DNA of 64,000 nt, from contig CALJVT010000007.1 in assembly GCA_937773555.1 (NCBI GenBank), positions 124,001-188,000 of the forward strand, given 5' to 3'. Made by a program: the position numbers and the translations under genes. Below the pieces are notes generated by a model that saw only the letters and a program-made list of their open reading frames with translations, was not told the DNA's origin and ran no database searches. This stretch comes from an uncultured Pseudomonadales bacterium (lineage in GTDB: Bacteria > Pseudomonadota > Gammaproteobacteria > Pseudomonadales > Balneatricaceae). Position 1 is the stretch's first letter. Each line of letters starts with the position of its first letter. Of this stretch, positions 63,558-64,000 are shown in pieces.

Positions 63558-64000
63558 CTAATTGATTTTTCGAGCTTGGATAATATCGTACCATTGGGCT
63601 GGCCCCGTTTGATGCACCGAAGTACCTCCAGCATCCACTGCTACAGTAACGGGCATGTCTTCAACGTCAAATTCATAGATGGCTTCCATCCCCAGTTCTG
63701 CAAAAGCAATCACTTCAGCACTTTTAATGGCTTTGGAGACTAGGTAGGCAGCGCCTCCCACAGCCATTAAGTAAACGGCTTTATGCGTTTTAATGGCATC
63801 AATAGCGTCTTGTCCGCGCTCAGCCTTGCCAATCATGCCCAGCAATCCAGTTTTTTCAAGCATAGTGTCGGTAAATTTATCCATACGGGTAGCGGTGGTC
63901 GGCCCTGCAGGGCCTACTGCTTCGTCTCTCACAGGGTCAACTGGACCCACGTAATAAATAAACCGGCCTTTTAGATCCACAGGTAATGGCTCACCATTAG
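63558..64000 (-). CDS. Class I fumarate hydratase, C-terminal part (cut by window edge)
   Basis: The last ~147 codons of an iron-sulfur class I fumarase (FumA/FumB type), which hydrates fumarate to malate in the TCA cycle. The frame is open at the right edge: it reads NGEPLPVDLKGR, YYVGPVDPVRDEAVGPAGPTTATRMDKF in parts, AERGQDAI, and AVGGAAYLVSKAIKSA, all conserved in the beta (C-terminal) domain. The N-terminal [4Fe-4S] domain lies outside the window. Confidence 0.95.
   Translation of the reverse strand, partial: NGEPLPVDLKGRFIYYVGPVDPVRDEAVGPAGPTTATRMDKFTDTMLEKTGLLGMIGKAERGQDAIDAIKTHKAVYLMAVGGAAYLVSKAIKSAEVIAFAELGMEAIYEFDVEDMPVTVAVDAGGTSVHQTGPAQWYDIIQARKIN

Overview
The window is one continuous stretch of a gammaproteobacterial chromosome, roughly mid-40s % GC by eye. 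It is almost entirely core genes, with no insertion sequences, tRNAs, rRNA operon or CRISPR array. From memory, the gene order lpxC-dcw-mraZ / rnpB-rsmI / lpoA-yraN-diaA-dolP / sspB-sspA / petCBA / rpsI-rplM / zapE / zapG / degS(algW) / hisD-hisG-murA-ibaG-mla / kdsDC-lptCAB-rpoN-ptsN-ptsO / yjgA closely follows that of Pseudomonas and its relatives. A marine gammaproteobacterium (Cellvibrionales- or Pseudomonadales-like) is therefore likely; no species is claimed.

Layout. 1-17,267 (minus strand): the complete division and cell wall cluster, read mraZ to ftsZ and on into lpxC, with a visible promoter and three 10-bp-spaced MraZ operator repeats. 17,414-22,850: a less conserved block of a GntR regulator, a YgjP-like metallopeptidase, a Nudix hydrolase, a DCC-family protein, an acetyltransferase, a Sel1-repeat protein and small unknown genes, including an intact gene and its decayed paralog. 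It sits between mraZ and rnpB, which are close neighbours in the remembered relatives. 22,851-27,537: RNase P RNA, rsmI, and the lpoA-yraN-diaA-dolP envelope cluster. A 24-bp perfect hairpin then separates dolP from the convergent sspAB operon. 28,821-31,467: the cytochrome bc1 operon petABC. 31,670-35,328: rplM-rpsI, zapE, zapG and a Nif3 protein. 35,443-41,911: degS-like protease, cmoA-cmoB, and murA-hisG-hisD with ibaG. 42,029-49,371: Mla phospholipid transport, a YrbG exchanger, Kdo synthesis (kdsD, kdsC) and Lpt lipopolysaccharide export. 49,436-53,682: rpoN, the nitrogen PTS genes ptsN and ptsO, mgtE and darP.

53,688-61,146 is a flagellar region. flhA-flhF-flhG-fliA runs leftward from a sigma-54 site and flgP-flgT-LysM runs rightward from a sigma-28 site; both sites lie in the same 232-bp gap. 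The sigma factors needed (RpoN, FliA) are both encoded in this window, so the regulatory circuit can be read locally. FlhF/FlhG indicate polar flagella; FlgP/FlgT indicate Vibrio-type outer basal-body rings. 61,205-62,711 holds a DnaT-like protein followed, in an overlapping frame, by a protein resembling phage lambda P helicase loaders. The window ends with an NfsA-like nitroreductase and the C-terminal half of a class I fumarase.

Most notable points: the sigma-54/sigma-28 divergent flagellar promoters, the DnaT/lambda-P-like chromosomal pair, the LysM protein attached to flgP-flgT, an LpoA whose usual TPR domain is replaced by a low-complexity linker, the small paralogous genes near 20.7-22.8 kb, and the absence of mlaB, hpf and rapZ from otherwise well kept clusters. 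No clearly new multi-gene system was found; these are the best leads.
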